From: Symbiodinium natans
Lineage: Eukaryota; Sar; Dinophyceae; Suessiales; Symbiodiniaceae
Length of the DNA: 64,000 bases
NCBI GenBank assembly: GCA_905221605.1
Contig: CAJNDS010001779.1
Coordinates: 952,646 to 1,016,645 of the forward strand
Direction: 5' to 3'
The notes beneath the pieces were generated by a model. It saw nothing but the letters and a program-made list of their open reading frames with translations, did no database searches and was not told the origin of the DNA. Below are positions 11,168-22,755 of the stretch, piece by piece. A program made the translations under genes and the position numbers. Positions within the stretch are counted from its first letter, which is position 1. Every line of letters starts with the position of its first letter.

Positions 11168-11454
11168 CCTTCCGGGAGGTGCACGCGCAGGCATGGCCTT
11201 CGGCGGCGCAGCTCGGGAAGAAGCAGCAACGACCTTGTTCCCAAGGTCGTTTACGTCCTCACTCAAGTCGATGAGGGTCTTGTCCTGGCGAACCTTCTCT
11301 CTAGTCTGCTCAAGAATCTCTTCCACAGTGGTGCCGGACTCGGTAGGGGGAAGGAGCTGCTCGTTCGCAATCTCGGGATCATCAGGATCATCGAGAACGA
11401 TGGTCTCGATGCCGGGCATCCCCTCTCCGAATGCCACTCCAACCCCACTCAACT
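11168..11454 (-). CDS. Unassigned long acidic exon
   Basis: The longest non-repetitive open segment outside the named genes: 95 minus codons after acceptor GGGTCAG, ending at a GA-type donor (AGG|GATCC). It includes IETIVLDDPDDPEIANEQLL, VEEILEQTREKVRQDKTLID, then an Ala/Pro-rich tail. It looks like a coiled-coil or linker. The plus frames over the same interval look less protein-like. No family recognised. Confidence 0.5.
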
Positions 11455-12533
11455 CTGACCCGAAACCCCACAAGCCCTAAACCCTAAACCCTAAACCCTA
11501 AACCCTGAAAATACCCGCTTCCAAAGTTATCTAGGATGGCCCTTTAAACCCTCTGTGAAATATTCCGAATATGGCCCTCTTAAACCCAATAAGGGAAAAT
11601 ATAAAATATCCCAAGGGCCTACCTAGTTATGAAACACACATGGTCAACCGCATGGACATTCCGACCACAACGACAGCCCCGTGTGACCAAAGCCTCTAAA
11701 TCCTAAGCCCCAGCAAGGGGGTTTGCGACAATGGGGGGGGGGGGGGGGCCGTTAAGATGGACCCCCCCCATCCAGTAGGATTTTCCTGATAACAAGGCCC
11801 CCTACCCCTCTTTTCGAGAAAAGACCCTAAACCCTCAAACCTCAACCCTCAACCCTCAACCCTAAACCCTACCAATGCGGCTAAGCTGCACCATCAACAT
11901 GGCAACGGTGCCTTGGAAAACGCCAAGAACTCGCCGGAAGGAATGGAAAGGGCTTAGGGTTTAGGGTTTAGGGTTTAGAGTTTAGGGTTTAGGGTTTAGG
12001 GTTTAGGGTTTAGGGTTTAGGGTTTAGGGTTTAGGGTTTAGGGTTTAGGGTTTAGGGTTTAGGGGTTTGGGGTTTGGGGTTTGGGGCTTAGGGTTCAAAG
12101 CTTCGAATGGGGGTGGGGGCGGCTCGAAGGGTTTCGGAGGTAAGGGCTGAGGGTGCGGGGAAAGCTTGGGATTTGTAACTTCGGAATCTTGATAGCAACT
12201 GAGCTTGGACAGCTGGGGGGGGGGGGGGGGGGGGGGGAGGGGCGGGGGCCGGGGGGGGGCAGGTGGTTTACCCTAAACGGCTCATCGAAGCTGAAAGAAC
12301 TGAGGGTTGTTAATCAGAAAGGCTCTGAACAAGTCGCGGGCTCCTTGTCCTGGGAGACGTGGGCTTCTTAGAATTTGGGGTTTAGGGTTTAGCTTACTGC
12401 TCACACAAGATCCGCACGGGGTTGAGGGTTAGGCGATTTCGGGTTTGATGTTAAGGGTACGTTTAGGAGTTACGGTCCATTAGCCCCGGAGACAGCCCAA
12501 AAAAAACATGACATGACGCGAAACATGCTCAAC

Positions 12534-12609
12534 CAAGCGAGGGCACCAACACAAATATCGAAAACGCGGTGCGTGAATGCCACCTCCGAGCGAAGCAGGT
12601 TGGCTGGAG
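12534..12609 (-). CDS. Unassigned exon-like segment (LLRSEVAFTHRVFDICVGAL)
   Basis: Acceptor CATGTGCAG, donor CTTG|GTTGAG, open minus frame of about 25 codons. A hydrophobic stretch near its end could be part of a membrane helix. Confidence 0.42.
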
Positions 12610-12954
12610 CTGCACATGGCCACGACAATACCCCTAAACCCTAAACCCTAAACCCCAAACCCTAAACCCAAAACCCTAGATGTTAAACCCTAAACCCTGA
12701 ACATGATCTGGTTGGACCTCATGACTGGAGTCCATATTCTTTTTGAATTTATAGGGCTGAACCCTAAACCCTAAACCCCAAACCCTAAGCCCGAAGCCCT
12801 AAACCCTCAACCCTAAACCCTAAACCCTCAAGCCCCCTGTAACTTGAAATTATTAAGAAAATCCAAAAAACGAAACTCCTCGAAACTTTCCTCGAAACTT
12901 TCCCCGGACCTGAGCCCTTAATGATTACAATAAACTAAACGCACCACCCTCTGT

Positions 12955-13008
12955 GCCTGGGATTTTTGAATACTGGGTAGATCTTGGAGGAGGCTAGGAC
13001 TCCCTGCA
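12955..13008 (-). CDS. Unassigned exon-like segment (GVLASSKIYPVFKNPRHRGW)
   Basis: The minus acceptor is ACCCTGCAG, directly abutting the array that begins at 13009. The donor reads GC|GTTTAG, a telomere-like GT. No family recognised. Confidence 0.4.
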
Positions 13009-13854
13009 GGGTTTAGGGTTTAGGGTTTAGGGTTTAGGGTTTAGGGTTTAGGGTTTAGGGTTGAGGGTTTAAGGCTTAGGGCTTAGGGTTTAGGGTTTAA
13101 TTAGGGTTTAAGTGGCTACCTGGAAGCTCGCCAGAATGGTACTTCTTAGGAATTCAGGCTGCCCTCATCTCCCTAAACTCCCCTAAACCCTAAACCCTAA
13201 ACCCTAAACTCCTGAATGTAGCAGCTTTCTGGGTTCGGCATGGTGCGTAAGATTCGAGTCTTCAGGCTTTAGGTTTAAAGTTGAAAAGCGTTACAGGGTT
13301 TCAGGCTTCGGGCTGGATGTAGATTGGGGTACAGGGAAGGTGCCCTTATCCTGCACAACTCGCCCACCCCTCCTGCGCCAAAGCGACCCCTGGACTCGAC
13401 ATGCTTCCGCCAGCATCAAGCCAGCCCTGCACATGAAACCCTCAACCCCAACGCCTGTGAAGCCTATACCCCTTCGAGGAAGCTTCCGAAAATCCGAAGC
13501 CCCAAACCCCTCAACCCCCCTTCCCTGCGCCGCGCCTCGTTGGTATTCGCACAGGTGTACAAGACACCACCGATGTAAACGACAAAGACTAGAGTCCTGA
13601 GCTAGAGAGGCTTGTAGGCACCGGAAGTCCTAACCCTGATCGTTGAACAAGGGTCCAGGGGTTTCGGGTGTTGGGTTTAGGGTTTAGGGTTTAGGGTTTA
13701 GGGCTTAGGGCTTAGGGCTTAGGGCTTAGGGCTTAGGGCTTAGGGCTTGGAGCTTAGGGCTTAGGTTTAGGGGGTTCGGGCTATAGGAGAAGAGGGCTCC
13801 CAAAGGGGGCTTATAAGGCTCACGGCCCTAAACCCAAACCCCAAACCGTCGGCA

Positions 13855-13903
13855 TAGCTGGGGCTCATAGCATCGAGAGCCTCTGCGGCATTTATCCGGT
13901 CTG
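13855..13903 (-). CDS. Possible protein-kinase subdomain XI exon (DRINAAEALD)
   Basis: The minus frame reads DRINAAEALD, close to the R.tA.eaL.HpW consensus at the end of kinase domains; acceptor CCCCACAG, with a GC donor possible right after LD. A second island at 14354-14405 reads NVASSYLIMEHPKR, like a kinase hinge. No catalytic loop with a clean HRD or DFG was found (14120-14190 gives only HRLPFDNVHLG), so a pseudokinase or coincidence is possible. Confidence 0.33.
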
Positions 13904-14749
13904 TGGGGTTTTAGGCAGCACGTAGAGGCTTGAGGGCTTTTCGGGTTCAAGGGTTTAGGATTTAGGTTGAGCTAAGCTGCAAGTCTTGAGGAGAAGTCCT
14001 TGGAAACCCCCCCTTGAGCCCGACACTTACAGTAGGACCTGGAACCTGGGTTTCGGGTTGACATTTTAAACATTAGGGTTGGTAAGCCCTCAAACCTAAA
14101 ACCCTAGACCCAACAGACCCCAAAGCATCTCAATGCCCGCGCCTCCCCAAGGTGAACATTGTCAAATGGAAGACGGTGGGATAGTACATTACCTGATTTG
14201 TTCTCCGCATGGTTTGGGGCTTCTGGTCTAAGGTTTAGGGTTCAGGGTTTAGGGTCGGTTTTTTCTGGGGGGGGGGGGGGGGGCAGTGTTCAGCTTAGGT
14301 GTTCAGGGTTCAGGGAGGGTGTACGCGGCAGGTTCGCAAGGTCCTCTTTGGATGTTCCATAATCAGATACGAAGAAGCGACATTCTTTTGAGAAATGCCA
14401 CAAAGGGATCAGCCGTTTCTTCCCGTTTCTTCTTGGGGCTCTACGGAACCCTACTTCTAGGTACCCATGAAACTCCAAGTACAAGAAAATTGGATTTAGG
14501 GTTTAGGGTTTCGGGCTTAGGGCTTAGGGTTTCGGAGCTTAAGTTTAAGTTACCCTAAACCCTAAACCCTGAACCCTAAACCCTAAACCCTAAACCCCAA
14601 GTTTAGGGTTGAGGGTCGGGTTTGAGGGTTACTAGTGGGCGCGTAGCTTCCGCTCAGAAATGGCCACATGAACCCAACCCCCGACCCCGGAATCCGCAGC
14701 TCCCTGAAGGTGCCACGCACCGCTGACACGTAGCATGAGATGATGAACC

Positions 14750-15075
14750 TTACGATGTATATCTACATCTATATCTATATCTACATCTACATCTACATAT
14801 ATATATATATATATTGATATTTATATTTAGATTTATATTAATACTAAAAATGAAAATGTATATATATATAATATGTATGATCTGGCAGGGTGACTTGACT
14901 TGTTGTATGTTACGTAAACAGTGTGTATGTGCTTGCAGTAAACTGCCAAAAAGCTGTAGCATCATTATCCTCATACCCTAAGAGGGTTGCTATATATATA
15001 TATATATATATTCATATTCATATTCATATTCATATTCATATTCATATTCATATTCATATTCATATTCATATATTC
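14750..15075. repeat. AT-rich microsatellites (ATCTAC/TATA and TATTCA)n
   Basis: ATCTACATCTAT units 14757-14795, TA runs, and nine TATTCA hexamers at 15009-15073. The overlapping Ile/His and Ile/Tyr ORFs are shadows. Confidence 0.9.
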
Positions 15076-15088
15076 TGGGGAGGCTTAC

Positions 15089-15136
15089 TGAGGCGTGCAC
15101 GGACATGAGCACGTAGATCATGTCAAAATAGAGAAC
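15089..15136 (-). CDS. Unassigned exon (VLYFDMIYVLMSVHAS)
   Basis: Sixteen minus codons between GGCTACCAG and CA|GTAAGC, near-consensus for both sites. A hydrophobic segment, possibly a membrane helix. It is bordered by the TATTCA microsatellite at 15009-15073. Confidence 0.48.
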
Positions 15137-15433
15137 CTGGTAGCCTGATCATTGGGCCCATTTGGGCCGAGGGTTCTTCAGTCTGTGGCTTGCGTCTCGC
15201 TTAGGGCTTCAGCACTAAATCCTAAAGCTGAGCGGGGTGTAGTGCTGAGCCCTGTGGGGGTTCATCATGAGAATATTGATTTTCATCCTGTGTGTCCCCC
15301 CTACTCCTGAATCCTAGCCTGGTGAATTGCAACAATATGATGTGCTAGAAGCCAACAGATCTTACCCTAGTTGCACATCTCCACCCCCCCCCCCCCGCCC
15401 CCCCGCCCCTCCCCCAAGATAACATGCGCTCAC

Positions 15434-15505
15434 TGTGATATTATTGCATGTACGAGTAGGTTGCCATTCTGGCGGAGGGCGGGGGGGTTATCGCTTATCG
15501 CTTCT
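15434..15505 (-). CDS. Unassigned exon (EAISDNPPALRQNGNLLVHA)
   Basis: Minus strand: acceptor TGCCCTCTTGGCAG, donor ACA|GTGAGC, in-frame throughout. No family recognised. The plus ORF covering it continues into a C/A-rich tract and is a shadow. Confidence 0.48.
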
Positions 15506-15539
15506 CTGCCAAGAGGGCACCCCCAAAACGAAACTATTT

Positions 15540-15992
15540 CAAGTACCCACGATTGAAACCCAAAACCTAAAACCCAAACCCCAAAACCCCGAATCTCCAC
15601 AACCCCCAAACCCCCCAAACCCCAAAAAACCCCAAACAAACCCAAGACACCCAAGACCCCCAAAACCCAAAGCCCAAAACCCCAACCCCCCCCCCCCCCC
15701 TCCAAAACCTCCCCCCAAACACCCCCCAACCCCCCCCCCCCCCCCCCCCCCCCCCAAAAAAAATCACACCAAACCCCAAACTCCCCAAAACCCCCAACCC
15801 AAAAACACCCAAAACCCCGAAAACCCCCAAAAAAACCAAAACCCCCCAAAACCCCAAAAACCCCCCAAAAAACCCACCAAAAACCCCCAAAACCCCAAAA
15901 ACCCCAAGAACCCCAAAACACCCAAAACCCCCCAAGAGCCCCAAAAGCCCCCCCCTCAAAAAAACACAAAAGCACCAAAACCCAAACCCCAA

Positions 15993-16023
<31 letters not shown>

Positions 16024-16035
16024 AAAAAAACAAAA
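15540..16035. repeat. C/A-rich tract (AAACCCC-like)
   Basis: About 500 bp with almost no G or T on the plus strand: AAACCCC, AAAACCCC and CCCC runs. Confidence 0.93.
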
Positions 16036-16267
16036 CTATGCCAAGCGGCCGGTGTTATCATGATTCACGTCGGACTCGAACCAGGACCTGGGTCCCAGAT
16101 TAGGATTCTCCCCCTTATACTAACAGTCCTTCTTAGGTTTAGGGTTTAGGGTTTAGGCCTTAGGGCTTAGGGCTTAGGCCTTAGGGCTTAGGGTTTAGGT
16201 AGGGTTTTTGTGTTCCCCCCTATACTAACAGTCCTTCATGGGAAACTGTTTGGGAGTTTAGGGTTTA

Positions 16268-16357
16268 GATGCTCCCCCCCTATACTGACAGTCCTGAATA
16301 GGGATTATCGAACCCCCGATTAGAACCCCTATTAAGGACAGTCTAGGGGTGAACATC
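16268..16357. mobile_element. Second copy of the hAT-like MITE
   Basis: GATGCTCCCCCCCTATACTGACAGTCC at the left and GGACAGTCTAGGGGTGAACATC at the right, as in 28352-28450 but diverged. Single ends are also seen at 16106-16135 and 16213-16240. Confidence 0.7.
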
Positions 16358-16463
16358 GGATCCGGGTCCTAGGGTTTTATAGGGCTTACAGGGTTTTAAG
16401 GGGCTTTGTAGGGTTTATGGGCTTTTATCGGCTTGTTTATAGATTGCTACTGTAGGTTGCTAC

Positions 16464-16519
16464 TGGGTGTTGTGGGGCCGTGTAAGGAAGATAGGGAGTT
16501 GCAACAGTGTCTTGTTTGG
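16464..16519 (-). CDS. Unassigned exon-like segment (PNKTLLQLPIFLTRPHNT)
   Basis: Minus acceptor TCGTTGTCAAG, donor CCA|GTAGCA. One of a run of minus islands from 15.1 to 18.2 kb. Confidence 0.4.
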
Positions 16520-17188
16520 CTTGACAACGAAAGGCTGTTTACGGAGTCAGTGCTTTGGGTTTAAGGTTTAGGTTTAACCCTAAACCCTAAAACCCTAAAC
16601 TCTTAAACCTTTAACCCTAAACCCTAAAACCCCAAACTCTTAAACCCTGAGCCCTTTCGGGTCTTCGGGGGCTTCTGAGGCAAAGGGGCGCTGGCAGAGC
16701 ACCGAAAACTGAGGCGAAGGGCTTAGGGTCCAGAGAGCCTGTGGGCTTGGGCGCATTGTTTAGGGTTCAGGGCTTAGGGTTGGGGGTTTTTAGGGTTGAG
16801 GAGTTACTTCGGACTTTGTGGGCCATGGGTCTTAAGGCTCTAAGCAGCTATGCCTACAGCTATCCTAGCTACAACCCTACCTATCACTGCGCATGGCTCC
16901 TCCAAGTGTGTCCAACTGTGTGGTTTGAGAGTCTGATCGCACCCCCAGGGCCCCCTCGCTCCGGCGTGGGGTCCGGGTCTAGGGTTGCAGGGCTTAGTGT
17001 TTAGGGTCTAGGTTTAGGACTTAGGGCATAGGGTTTAGGGTGGCTACTGTTTCGGGCTTTAGGGCTTGGGGCTTGGGGCCTTGAGGTTTTACCAGGGGTC
17101 CCTTATCCACACCCCTGAATCCCGAAACCACAATTCCACCCCAAATCCCAAACCCCAAACCCCAAACCCCAAAACCTAAACCCTAAAC

Positions 17189-17257
17189 CGTAATATATGG
17201 CTGATGGACAACATCATTGGATCGGCCGCCACCAAAGAAATAATCCTTGGCTGTGCT
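17189..17257 (-). CDS. Unassigned exon (STAKDYFFGGGRSNDVVHQP)
   Basis: Twenty-three minus codons between CGCGCAG and ACG|GTTTAG. The array supplies the donor. No family recognised. Confidence 0.48.
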
Positions 17258-17502
17258 CTGCGCGCGAAGCAAGCTGTAGGGTTTAGGGTTTAGGGTTTAG
17301 GGTTTGGGGTTTAGGGTTTAGGGTTTAGGGTTTAGGGTTTAGGGTTTAGGGTTTAGGGCTTGGGGTTCAGGGATCCTATACTCTGAGGCCCTAAATGGTA
17401 CACGTAGGGTTTAGGGTTTAGGGCACACTTCCGCAGATGCAGCGTTGGAGGCACCAGGTGCACGAAGCATAAACCCTAGACCCTAAACCCTAAACCCTAA
17501 AT

Positions 17503-17748
17503 CCCAAACTCTCCTCAACCCGAAGCCCCATCCCGAAACCCTAAATCCTCCGGGCTCGGCTGGGATTCTCTGAGTGGAGGGGTTGCTCTTCTTGAAGTCT
17601 TGGGTTTAGGGTTTGGGGGAAGTTCCGAACCCTAACCCTAAACCCTAAACCCTAAACCCTAAACCCCAAACTCTCCTCAACATCCTCCGGGCACCCTCCT
17701 GGGTGAGACAGGCTGGCATTCTCTGAGTGGAGGGGTTGCTCTTCTTGG
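17503..17748. repeat. Tandem duplication of an exon-like segment
   Basis: CCAAACTCTCCTCAAC...GCTGG(G/C)ATTCTCTGAGTGG, continuing to GGGGTTGCTCTTCTT, occurs at 17503-17594 and 17667-17748. On the minus strand both copies encode KSNPSTQR after an AAG acceptor. Confidence 0.75.
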
Positions 17749-17775
17749 GTTTAGGGTTTGGGGGTTTAGAGATTG

Positions 17776-17908
17776 GGTTTAGGGTTTAGGGTTTAGGGTT
17801 TAGGGTTTAGGGTTTAGGGTTTAGGGTTTGGGGTTTAGGGTTTAGGGTTTAGGGTTTAGGGTTTAGGGTTTAGGGTTTAGGGTTTAGGGTTTAGGGTTTA
17901 GGGTTTGG
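17776..17908. repeat. TTTAGGG array
   Basis: About 19 units with a single TTTGGGG variant. Confidence 0.97.
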
Positions 17909-18389
17909 GTTAAAGGAATACTCCCAGACAGAGGACCCTGTCCTCAGCCCCCAGATGCGCGCCCAGCATCGAATCAAAGCCGAGCACCCAGAGGTACAGG
18001 TGCATGCTGTCAGGGTGAGAGCGGTTTAGGGTTTAGGGTTTAGGGTTTAGGGTTTAGGGTTTAGGGTTTAGGGTTTAGGCTTCAGGAGGGGTTTAGGGGT
18101 ATAGGGGCTTCAGGGCCTAAGAGCCCACAGACCTCGCGAACCAGTGCCCCAAGCCTTTCGTCTTGGGGCCTTAGGTCTATAAGTTTTTTGAGGGTTTGGG
18201 GTTTGGGGTTTGGGTTTAGGGTTTAGGGTTTAGGGCTTAGAGCATAGGGGTAAGACATAAACAGTTGACGAACTCGGGATTTCGAGAGACAAGTGTGCAT
18301 CAAGATTCTCGTGACACTTATGCGGCGCTTTGTATCACAACTCCGAAGCCCTATGCACGCCAGGCTTCCCCCCCCCCCCCCACTCCCCG

Positions 18390-18620
18390 TCCCGTGGTTC
18401 ATGGTGGATTTGGGTTTGTTTCCCCCCCCCCTTTCCATGTGGTTCATGGTCTGTGGTTCATGGTGGGTTCAGGGCTGCAGGGTTTAGGGTTTCACTCTTG
18501 TCTCCCTGGTTCATGTGGCTTAGAGTTCAAAGTTTAGGGTTGAGGTCTAGGTTCAGGGATTCACCTTTTCCCCCTGTGGTTCTGGCTCGTGGCGGGTTTA
18601 CGCTTCAGGCTGCGGGGTTG
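18390..18620. repeat. GTGGTTCATGGTGGG satellite
   Basis: At least four GTGGTTCATGG units separated by C runs or short spacers; the inverse orientation of the 49.0-49.6 kb units. Confidence 0.65.
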
Positions 18621-19012
18621 ATTTCTTAACGCGCTGAAAGCTTCGGGCCCGAAACCCTAAACTAAGACGAACCCTAAACCCGAAACCCTAAACCCTGAAC
18701 CCTAAACCCTAAACCCTAAACCCTAAACTCAACCCGAACCCCAAACCCTAAACCCTTGGGTCTCAGAAAGTCCTCCCCCCACCCCCCCCCCCACCCCACA
18801 ACACCCAAGCCTGGGATGACGGAGGATGTACGTCAGAAGGGGCCACTCCACGCCGTAGGTGACTAAGTACCTAGGCTGCTCTTGTACACGGTTCAGGGCT
18901 TGGGGTTTTGGGGGGTTTGCATGTTCAGGTTTTAGGGTTTAGGGTAGGGTTTACGGTAGGGTTTAGGGTTCGGGGCTTTAGTCTGTGCTTTGTTTAATGG
19001 GGCGTGAGGGGG

Positions 19013-19045
<33 letters not shown>

Positions 19046-19418
19046 GGTTCGTGTTTTTCAGGTTTGAGGGTGTGTTGGAACGGGGCTCAACAACCCAAAT
19101 CGGGTTGAGAGCTAAGAGCTCAGCTTTTGGGTTTAGGGGTCACCCTGAACCCTAAACCCTAGACCCTAGACCCTAAGCCCTAAACCCTAAACCCTAAACC
19201 CTAAACACTAAACACTAAACACTAAACCCTAAACCCTAACCCCAAACGTCCCACATTGTAGGCTCTCGTCCGAGGCTCGGAAGCCATAGTTGCCAGTGGC
19301 GCCACTTCTGCACCATCAGGGCCTCACAGGATTTAGGGTTTAGGGCTTGGGGTTTGGGGTTTAGGGTTTAGGGTTTAGGGTTTAGGGTTTAGGGTTTAGG
19401 GTTTAGGGCCTTCGGGTC

Positions 19419-19543
19419 TACCTGGAGGTTCATGGTTACTTACTAACCAAATCTAACTGTACTTCTAACCCACTTAGAAGCCCCTAAAGTGCCCTAATGT
19501 GGTTATAAGTACAGTTATGGTTAGCAGGTACCATGAACCTCCA
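19419..19543. mobile_element. Family A palindromic element, intact
   Basis: About 125 bp. Ends TACCTGGAGGTTCATGGT and ACCATGAACCTCCAGG; the interior is also palindromic (AACTGTACTTCTAACCCACTT against AAGTACAGTT). No ORF. Confidence 0.85.
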
Positions 19544-19857
19544 GGGTTTTGGGGGCTTGAGGGTTCAGGGTTTTGGTGGCGTTTGGGGTTTGGGGTGCAG
19601 GGTTTGGCTAAACCGTAAAACCCTGAACCCTGAACCCTGATGAACCCTAAACTTATGGTGGTCCTGGTTTGGGCCTCTGGATTTCAAATTCAATCTTTCT
19701 GGGGGCGCCCTAACTTAGCTGCCACGTGTTTGAAGTGAACCGTGCGAGAGCGGAATCCTCAATGCACAGGGTTTAGGGTTTAGGGTTCCGGGTTCAGGGT
19801 TTAGGGTTTAGGGTGCAGGGTTTAGGGTTTAGGGTGCAGGGTTTAGGGTTTAGAAAC

Positions 19858-20290
19858 GTGATTGCTTTGCATCAGAAAAAACTAGCTTCGTGAACTTCGT
19901 TCGTTTACAAGCTACTTTCAGAAGCGAAGTAAAGCGGGAGCGAAGAAAATGATGAGCGATTTCGAGCGTCCGACTTCGTGGGTCACTTGCCACTTGCGTC
20001 TGTTTAGTAAGACTAACGCTTGGTTCGTCGTCTTCTGCGAGTGACCATGAAGCGTGAGTTTGTTAAGGTTTGTACTTTGTTCTTGATTGTAGAATTGGCT
20101 TTCGGTAAGTCTTTCCAGTGGCTTGCTCACTCACGCAGTTTGTGCACTCAAGTGCAACTGCTGCGTGCACAGGTCAGCGCTTCGCCTTTGCATTCTTTCG
20201 GCGTCTCTTCGAGGTTCTGAAGATTTCAAGACCTGGTTTAGAAACAAAACCCTCTACCCCAAATCCCTAAACTCTTGCCAAAACCCTAAA
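19858..20290. other. 430-bp island free of telomere-like units
   Basis: Lower GC than its neighbours, with open frames on both strands (plus MMSDFERPTSWVTCHLRLFS; minus SKPLERLTESQFYNQEQS). No family recognised; it could be an intergenic or 5' region. Confidence 0.3.
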
Positions 20291-20653
20291 CCCCCTGCAG
20301 AATTCGGAGCTCCCCTATCCTAAACCCTAAACCCTATAGAACCCTGCCATTTCCGAGACAGGGCTGCGTGCTCGGTTGGAGAGTTTGCACATGCAGACAG
20401 CCCCCTCGCAAGCCGCCCCCCAAGTCTTGGGGTTTGGGGTTTGGGGTTTGGGGGTTTGGGGGTTTGGGGGTTTGGGGGTTTGGGGGTTTGGGGGTTTGGG
20501 GGTTTGGGGTTTGGGGTTTGGGGTTTGGGGTTTGGGGTTTGGGGGTTTGGGGGTTTGGGGTTTGGTGTTTGGGCTTTGAGGTTTGGGGTTTGGGGTTTGG
20601 GGTTTAGGGTTTAGGGTTTGGGGTTTAGGGATTAGCGATCCTAAGCCCTCAGC

Positions 20654-20773
20654 CCTGAAGCCCCACTCTCTTTAAGGCGTCGGGGTTGCGGGGTGTGGCT
20701 CCCAACGAAGCTAGGGCATGGACCACGGTCTGAAAGGACAGCACGACATTCTCAATAAGAATGATGCAAGCAC
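20654..20773 (-). CDS. Unassigned exon (IENVVLSFQTVVHALASLGA)
   Basis: Minus strand, about 39 codons between GGTATACCAG|G and CAGG|GCTGAG (GC donor), hydrophobic then polar (TPRNPDALKRVGLQ). No family recognised. Confidence 0.45.
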
Positions 20774-22316
20774 CTGGTATACCAAGATTTTAGGGTTTAG
20801 GGTTTAGGGTTTAGGGTTTAGGGTTTGGGGCCTAGGGTTTTGGACCATGCCCTAAACTACAAGGAAGATGTGCTAACTAGAGACCCACTGTTAGAATTGG
20901 GGTTATAAGTACCCTGAACCTCCAAGTAGGGATGTAGGGATGTCAAGGGATTTCGGGTTTCGGGTTCAGGGGCTAATTGAGGGGTTTAGGGTTCAGGGTT
21001 CAGGGGCGAATTAAGGGGTTGAGGGTTTAGGGTTCAGGGGCTAATTGAGGGGTTGAGGGTTGAGGGTTCAGGGGCTAATTAAGGGATTGAGGGTTTCGGG
21101 ATGTCGTGTTTGATCAGATTAGGGCTTCAGGGTTTCGAGGTTTCAAGGCGGCAAGGGTTTAGGGATCTAAGGGTTTAGGGACTCAGCGTTGGAAGATCCA
21201 CGGCCATTTGTGCCTCTATGGTCCTAGGCTTTAGAGTCTGGGGTTGCTGTCGCTAAATTCTGGCACCTTTCTTGGGGAAAGAGAACGAACCAGCAACCCT
21301 CAGCCCTAAGCCCTAGAGTCTAGAGCCTTAACCACTTCATTGGGGTGTAGGCTTTTCGGAACTGTCAACCCCAAACCCTAAACCCTAAACCCCAAACCCC
21401 AAACCCCAAAACTCCATGAACCCTAAACCCGAAATCCTAAACCCTAGGCCCTGATCAACCCTAAACCCGAAACCCCCAAACCCTAAACCAAAAACCCTAA
21501 ACCCTAAACCCTAAACCCAAGAGCGTTACCCCCTAAAACCTCCGATGGGCCAAGGTTCCGAAGGTGATATTCCGATCCAGCACCTGCCGTGGCTTTCAGG
21601 GGGTTGGGAGGTTACAGAGAGGTTTGGGGTTTAGGGTTTGGGGTTTGGGGTTTGGGGTTTAGGGCTTGGGGCGTAGGGTTTAGCCTTTGGGGGGTACTTT
21701 GCCGGTTTGTGGCTTGGGGGTTTAGGGTTTGGGGCGTACGCGGTGTCACCTTGGAACTGCTCTTGGAACCTCTTCATGGCCCTTTGCAAAAAGAACAAAC
21801 TCAACGCGCGGATTAACCCTCAGCCCTGAACTCTACACCCTAACCCTAAACCCTAAACCTCAGCCCTAAACTCCTTAACGTCTAAACCCCAGCCCCTAAG
21901 TCGTACACCTCACACACTCAGCACTAAACCCTATCAAGGGCATGGACCGGACAGGTAAACTCCCCCCCCCCCCGCTATCTGGCTAACGATACGGAGGCCT
22001 GATGAAGATCATCACTGTGGGATAGTTGAAAGGTACATCTGGGAAGAGAGAAGTCGTAAGCCCTCAAGCCCAAAGAGCCCAAAAACCCTAAACCCTAAAC
22101 CCCAAACCCCTAAGCCCCCCACCCTAAGCCCCAACCCCTGAATCCTAAACCCGCCCTCGCAGGGGGGGGCCCTTGGTGTGCTTCTGGTGGTTTGGATGTG
22201 GGGATGTTTAAGGGGAGGAGGGGGGAGGGGGAATGTTGGTTTAGGGTTTAGGGTTTAGGGTTTAGGGTTTAGGGTTTAGGGTTTAGGGTTTAGGGTTTAG
22301 GGTTTAGGCTATCTTC

Positions 22317-22385
22317 TTAGGAGGGCTCCCTTTGGATTCGAGAGAAGGAGGAACTGCTTTAAAAGACCCGAATCAAAAATATGTT
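22317..22385 (-). CDS. Unassigned exon-like segment (HIFDSGLLKQFLLLSNPKGA)
   Basis: The acceptor CCTGTCCTCTCAG is strong. The 3' boundary is uncertain because the frame stays open to the array at 22238-22310. No family recognised. Confidence 0.42.
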
Positions 22386-22638
22386 CTGAGAGGACAGGGT
22401 AGGCTTTTCAATCCCAAACCAATCGAAACCCTAGGCCTCTCGAAAAACCCTAAAGCCTAAACCCTAAACCACAACCGGCCACCAAAAAGCAACGCCTCTC
22501 GCCGCCACAATCGCGTCGTCTCGAGTTTCAAGCCGCCTTTTCTTGGGGTTTAAGTTTCGGGTTTAGGGTTCGCTCTGTCCGGGTTTTGAGCTTGGGGTTC
22601 AGGGTTGGCGGTGGCTGGAGATTCCACTGTAACCAGCC

Positions 22639-22755
22639 ACTTGGAGGTTCAGGGTGATTATAACCCCAATTATAACTGCACTTATAAGCAAGTCCCCTAA
22701 GTAGGCTATAAGTAGACTTTAAACTGACTTTATTACATACCCCCGAACCTCCAAG
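22639..22755. mobile_element. Family A palindromic element
   Basis: Ends ACTTGGAGGTTCAGGG and CCCGAACCTCCAAG, with the TATAAC/GTTATA-type interior typical of the family. Confidence 0.82.

Noticed and set aside
15430-16103. Pro/Lys/Asn-rich plus ORF (222 codons) and Gly/Phe/Trp minus ORFs
   Set aside because: C/A-rich tract; only the edge at 15434-15505 has coding character, on the minus strand.
16050-16145. tRNA-like string (GTTAGTATAAGGGGG ... GGTTCGAGTCC) on the minus strand
   Set aside because: The T-arm and anticodon stems do not pair, U33 is missing, and the left part is the terminus of the hAT-like MITE.
18800-18885. Minus RYLVTYGVEWPLLTYILRHP as a microbial-rhodopsin helix
   Set aside because: It superficially recalls RY..W..T.PLL, but spacing is wrong and no lysine-bearing helix was found nearby.
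20368-20607. Gly/Phe/Val/Trp repeat ORFs (also 15539, 36705, 45612)
   Set aside because: Translations of TTTGGGG-type arrays.
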